Assembly: GCA_016208685.1 (NCBI GenBank)
Contig: JACQXM010000040.1
Span: 1-64,000 of the forward strand
Source: Planctomycetota bacterium
GTDB lineage: Bacteria; Planctomycetota; Phycisphaerae; UBA1845
Direction: 5' to 3'
DNA: 64,000 nucleotides
Shown here: positions 63,201-64,000 of the stretch, piece after piece
How positions within the stretch are numbered: position 1 is the stretch's first letter
Layout: each line of letters begins with the position of its first letter
The notes under the pieces: model-generated
Databases searched by the model: none
The model's input: the letters and a program-made list of their open reading frames with translations, nothing else
Told to the model about the DNA's origin: nothing
Made by a program: the position numbers and the translations under genes

Positions 63201-63907
63201 TACGTCTGGAGGTCCACCTGGGAATGCCCGCTCGCAGGGGGCTCTCCATCCCGGTACCACACCAGGTCGTAGACGTCCGCACTGCGGTCCGACCGCCGGC
63301 CGCGGATGGTCAGGGTGATGTTCTCCACCAGCCGATCGACGTTTTGTTCTCGCTGGATGACCCGCACGCTGGCGGTGCGCAGCTCGACGCGCGGCGGCGG
63401 ACGCTCCGGCGACGAGTCGCCGAAGGCCGCGGCGTTCAGCAGTCCATCGAGGTTCGTGCGCCCATCGTCAGCGCTGCGAACGATGGCGAACTTGGGCTCA
63501 TGTGCGACCACAGACTCGATGCGAAGCAGCCCCTGAAGCAGCGGAAGGACCTGGGGCTTGAGCTCCACGCGGTCGCAGTAGAACACACTGCCTGGCGGTT
63601 TGGGTACGAGACTGTCGGGCCGCACGCCTGTTCCGTGCGGAACCTCTGATACGGCAACGTCCCGGAGCGTGATTCCCTCCAGCCAGGAGAAACGCGCGGC
63701 TCCGACGGCCACTCGCCCGTGGAAATACTCCTGCAACGACGCTTCGGCGCGGGCTCGGATCCGTTCCGGGTCGGCGAAGTGCCGATCGGCCCCCCAGATC
63801 GCCAGCACCGTGGTGGCGGCGGCCGCGAGCAGAAACGGAAGACGCACGCGCCGGCGTCTGCCGTCGCGCGCCGTGTCTAGGGTCTCATGGGTCGGTAGCT
63901 GGTTCAC
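60263..63907 (-). CDS. Giant AsmA/TamB-like envelope protein
   Basis: The 1214-residue protein has one N-terminal membrane helix (about 24-40, LPFLLAAAATTVLAIWG) and a very long beta-rich periplasmic part. Repeated patterns such as GRFVGSGPCSPAEVSIRGEG, SLTGSLQDWIGQAQLDLNLS and LEADVQVTGNGNRLDMTLAA are typical of AsmA-like repeats. The C-terminal region resembles the AsmA-like C-terminal domain (ILLRGRAIALVGSGSMSVPD, LRLVSVNPRRW). Related proteins carry phospholipids between membranes. The start is GTG 63907, with AGGA upstream. No gene was recognised from 63908 to 64000. Confidence 0.82.
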   Translation of the reverse strand: MNQLPTHETLDTARDGRRRRVRLPFLLAAAATTVLAIWGADRHFADPERIRARAEASLQEYFHGRVAVGAARFSWLEGITLRDVAVSEVPHGTGVRPDSLVPKPPGSVFYCDRVELKPQVLPLLQGLLRIESVVAHEPKFAIVRSADDGRTNLDGLLNAAAFGDSSPERPPPRVELRTASVRVIQREQNVDRLVENITLTIRGRRSDRSADVYDLVWYRDGEPPASGHSQVDLQTYQLRNVRGGLPWMSLEAVMIAINAKYQEVGAWRDLLGLEGAVRARDYNIGRSAQGKDSSFAAIDLEDAALSIPLDRSEEPLAPQERYLRFERVYGTIELSEGGIQATFDAQFHGAACKAKARMRGGVERIASLADVEFTAEMMLSGLEVPNAPAGDATPEGRFIRRWPRMARFFADFEPHGLVNVEVEAEKRGEAEQRIRVNRLRATARGADASFRLFPYRVTGLTGSVEFSPRGIVIEGLHGTHDDGTVAVTGRFVGSGPCSPAEVSIRGEGIAFDAALCSSTATRYGDICDMFAPQGRVAVTVDLTRAACHDGRPSPWQTDTIVSFTDLTATYAGFAYPIERLAGTLRATGDRLEISEATGCAGDAPVSLRGHATLHSRRVEEMDVEVTASKVAIDETLLGALPAEVQGRVRSFDPQGRVDARAHLTRAPGEPRTCTNVEVTLHDVGVRHGRFPLPITALSGRLRVGRDRLDFEQVSGLFQGGDVSLTGSLQDWIGQAQLDLNLSAHGVWLDDAVYGATPESVRRRLSDWRVTGPLDVDLVLAGDAEDRGDVLASATAWIVGGMARHPRLPEPLQVREARLRIDGDDVRIAPLRADYGPARLEADVQVTGNGNRLDMTLAADGIPLDDTVRDLLPEAMRGLWDRLQPTGSVDVRLAQLTAAPAGEDEARVWTVDGRADLHDVALAGYAGLAHAEGSLGVSGTLRDALGGAALTGDLELDHVELLDRRLIAAQGLWSLARTAQGVGRCAMEEFSARLAGGALTGQAELLLDPAQTRYNASAMVHEMDLHGFLNPPAPPDVAARRGRISADGSVDARLRMTGVLGDSASRRGNGAVRVSEARIQQLPVMLAILQVLNLSIPQEEPLDDAEAEFYVHGRRVELRDILLRGRAIALVGSGSMSVPDWGLNLRLVSVNPRRWAEIPGLTDFMERATRELVELQVAGPLARPTVRALPMPGVTEELQNLFQKRKPKRMQRASR

Positions 63908-64000
63908 GTCAGTCCTGGCCGGATGTCGTATGGTGACCGCGCGGCCGGGCCAGACCCCTGCCCGAACGCAACGGAATGTGCTTCGCTGTCATGGCGTTCC

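Noticed and set aside
60575..63649. Plus-strand frames opposite the AsmA-like gene
   Set aside because: They are antisense shadows; the minus-strand frame has the membrane helix and beta-repeat pattern.

Overview
The window is high-GC bacterial chromosome, best explained as a planctomycete, probably Phycisphaerae or a related uncultured lineage. Supporting features are a type I dockerin-like repeat in a secreted cytochrome, exported proteins ending in a VPAVSxWG sorting tail, thrombospondin-3-like calcium repeats, two adjacent clpP genes, a planctomycete-style zinc-ribbon membrane protein, and many hairpin-rich intergenic repeats. No phage, integrase or complete IS element was recognised. Most genes are housekeeping, in short operons of alternating strand.

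Layout. 1-3.5 kb: three rightward genes for coiled-coil proteins that resemble the ESCRT-III (Snf7/Vps2/CdvB) superfamily; the first also carries a winged helix. A HicAB toxin-antitoxin pair sits between the first and second. This is the most unusual system in the window. 3.8-6.9 kb: peptide deformylase, a TPR protein, ribosomal protein S20 and an FtsJ-like methyltransferase. 7.1-13.1 kb: a leftward surface-glycan cluster (two methyltransferases, a DegT/StrS aminotransferase, a cupin, two glycosyltransferases). 13.2-19.8 kb: tRNA-dihydrouridine synthase, an NrnA-like phosphoesterase, ATP sulfurylase, IF-3 with an apparent AUC start, and ThrRS. 20.2-24.6 kb: a 40-aa membrane peptide and a 1380-aa exported triple amidohydrolase. 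24.7-28.4 kb: EF-P, an unusual GC-rich non-coding block leading to an 18-aa lysine-rich mini-gene with its own promoter and terminator, an ECF sigma/anti-sigma pair, and SmpB.

28.4-32.6 kb: an eroded patch (MNT nucleotidyltransferase with a broken HEPN partner, a frameshifted nuclease-like gene) and two membrane proteins. 32.9-38.3 kb: a coiled-coil protein, a stand-alone IF2 N-terminal domain, Psd and PssA for phosphatidylethanolamine, a PyrK-like flavoprotein, thymidine kinase and tRNA-Leu(UAG). 38.4-42.6 kb: a Reeler-like multihaem dockerin protein, ribosomal protein L28, a tandem CsrA fusion, a cupin fragment, a membrane protein and a disrupted lipoprotein. 43-52.7 kb: class I aldolase, trigger factor, ClpP1-ClpP2, MnmE, a zinc-ribbon protein, GatB, a conserved unknown and a DUF1028 protein. 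52.9-53.4 kb: two copies of a 258-bp hairpin-rich direct repeat. 53.6-64 kb: IleRS, two exported proteins with VPAVSxWG tails, and a giant AsmA-like protein.

The genes mainly support translation and protein quality control (def, rpsT, infC, thrS, efp, smpB, rpmB, tig, clpP pair, gatB, ileS, mnmE), envelope building (glycan cluster, pssA/psd, AsmA-like protein) and probable membrane remodelling (ESCRT-III-like trio). All functions are inferred from sequence reading; no database search was run.
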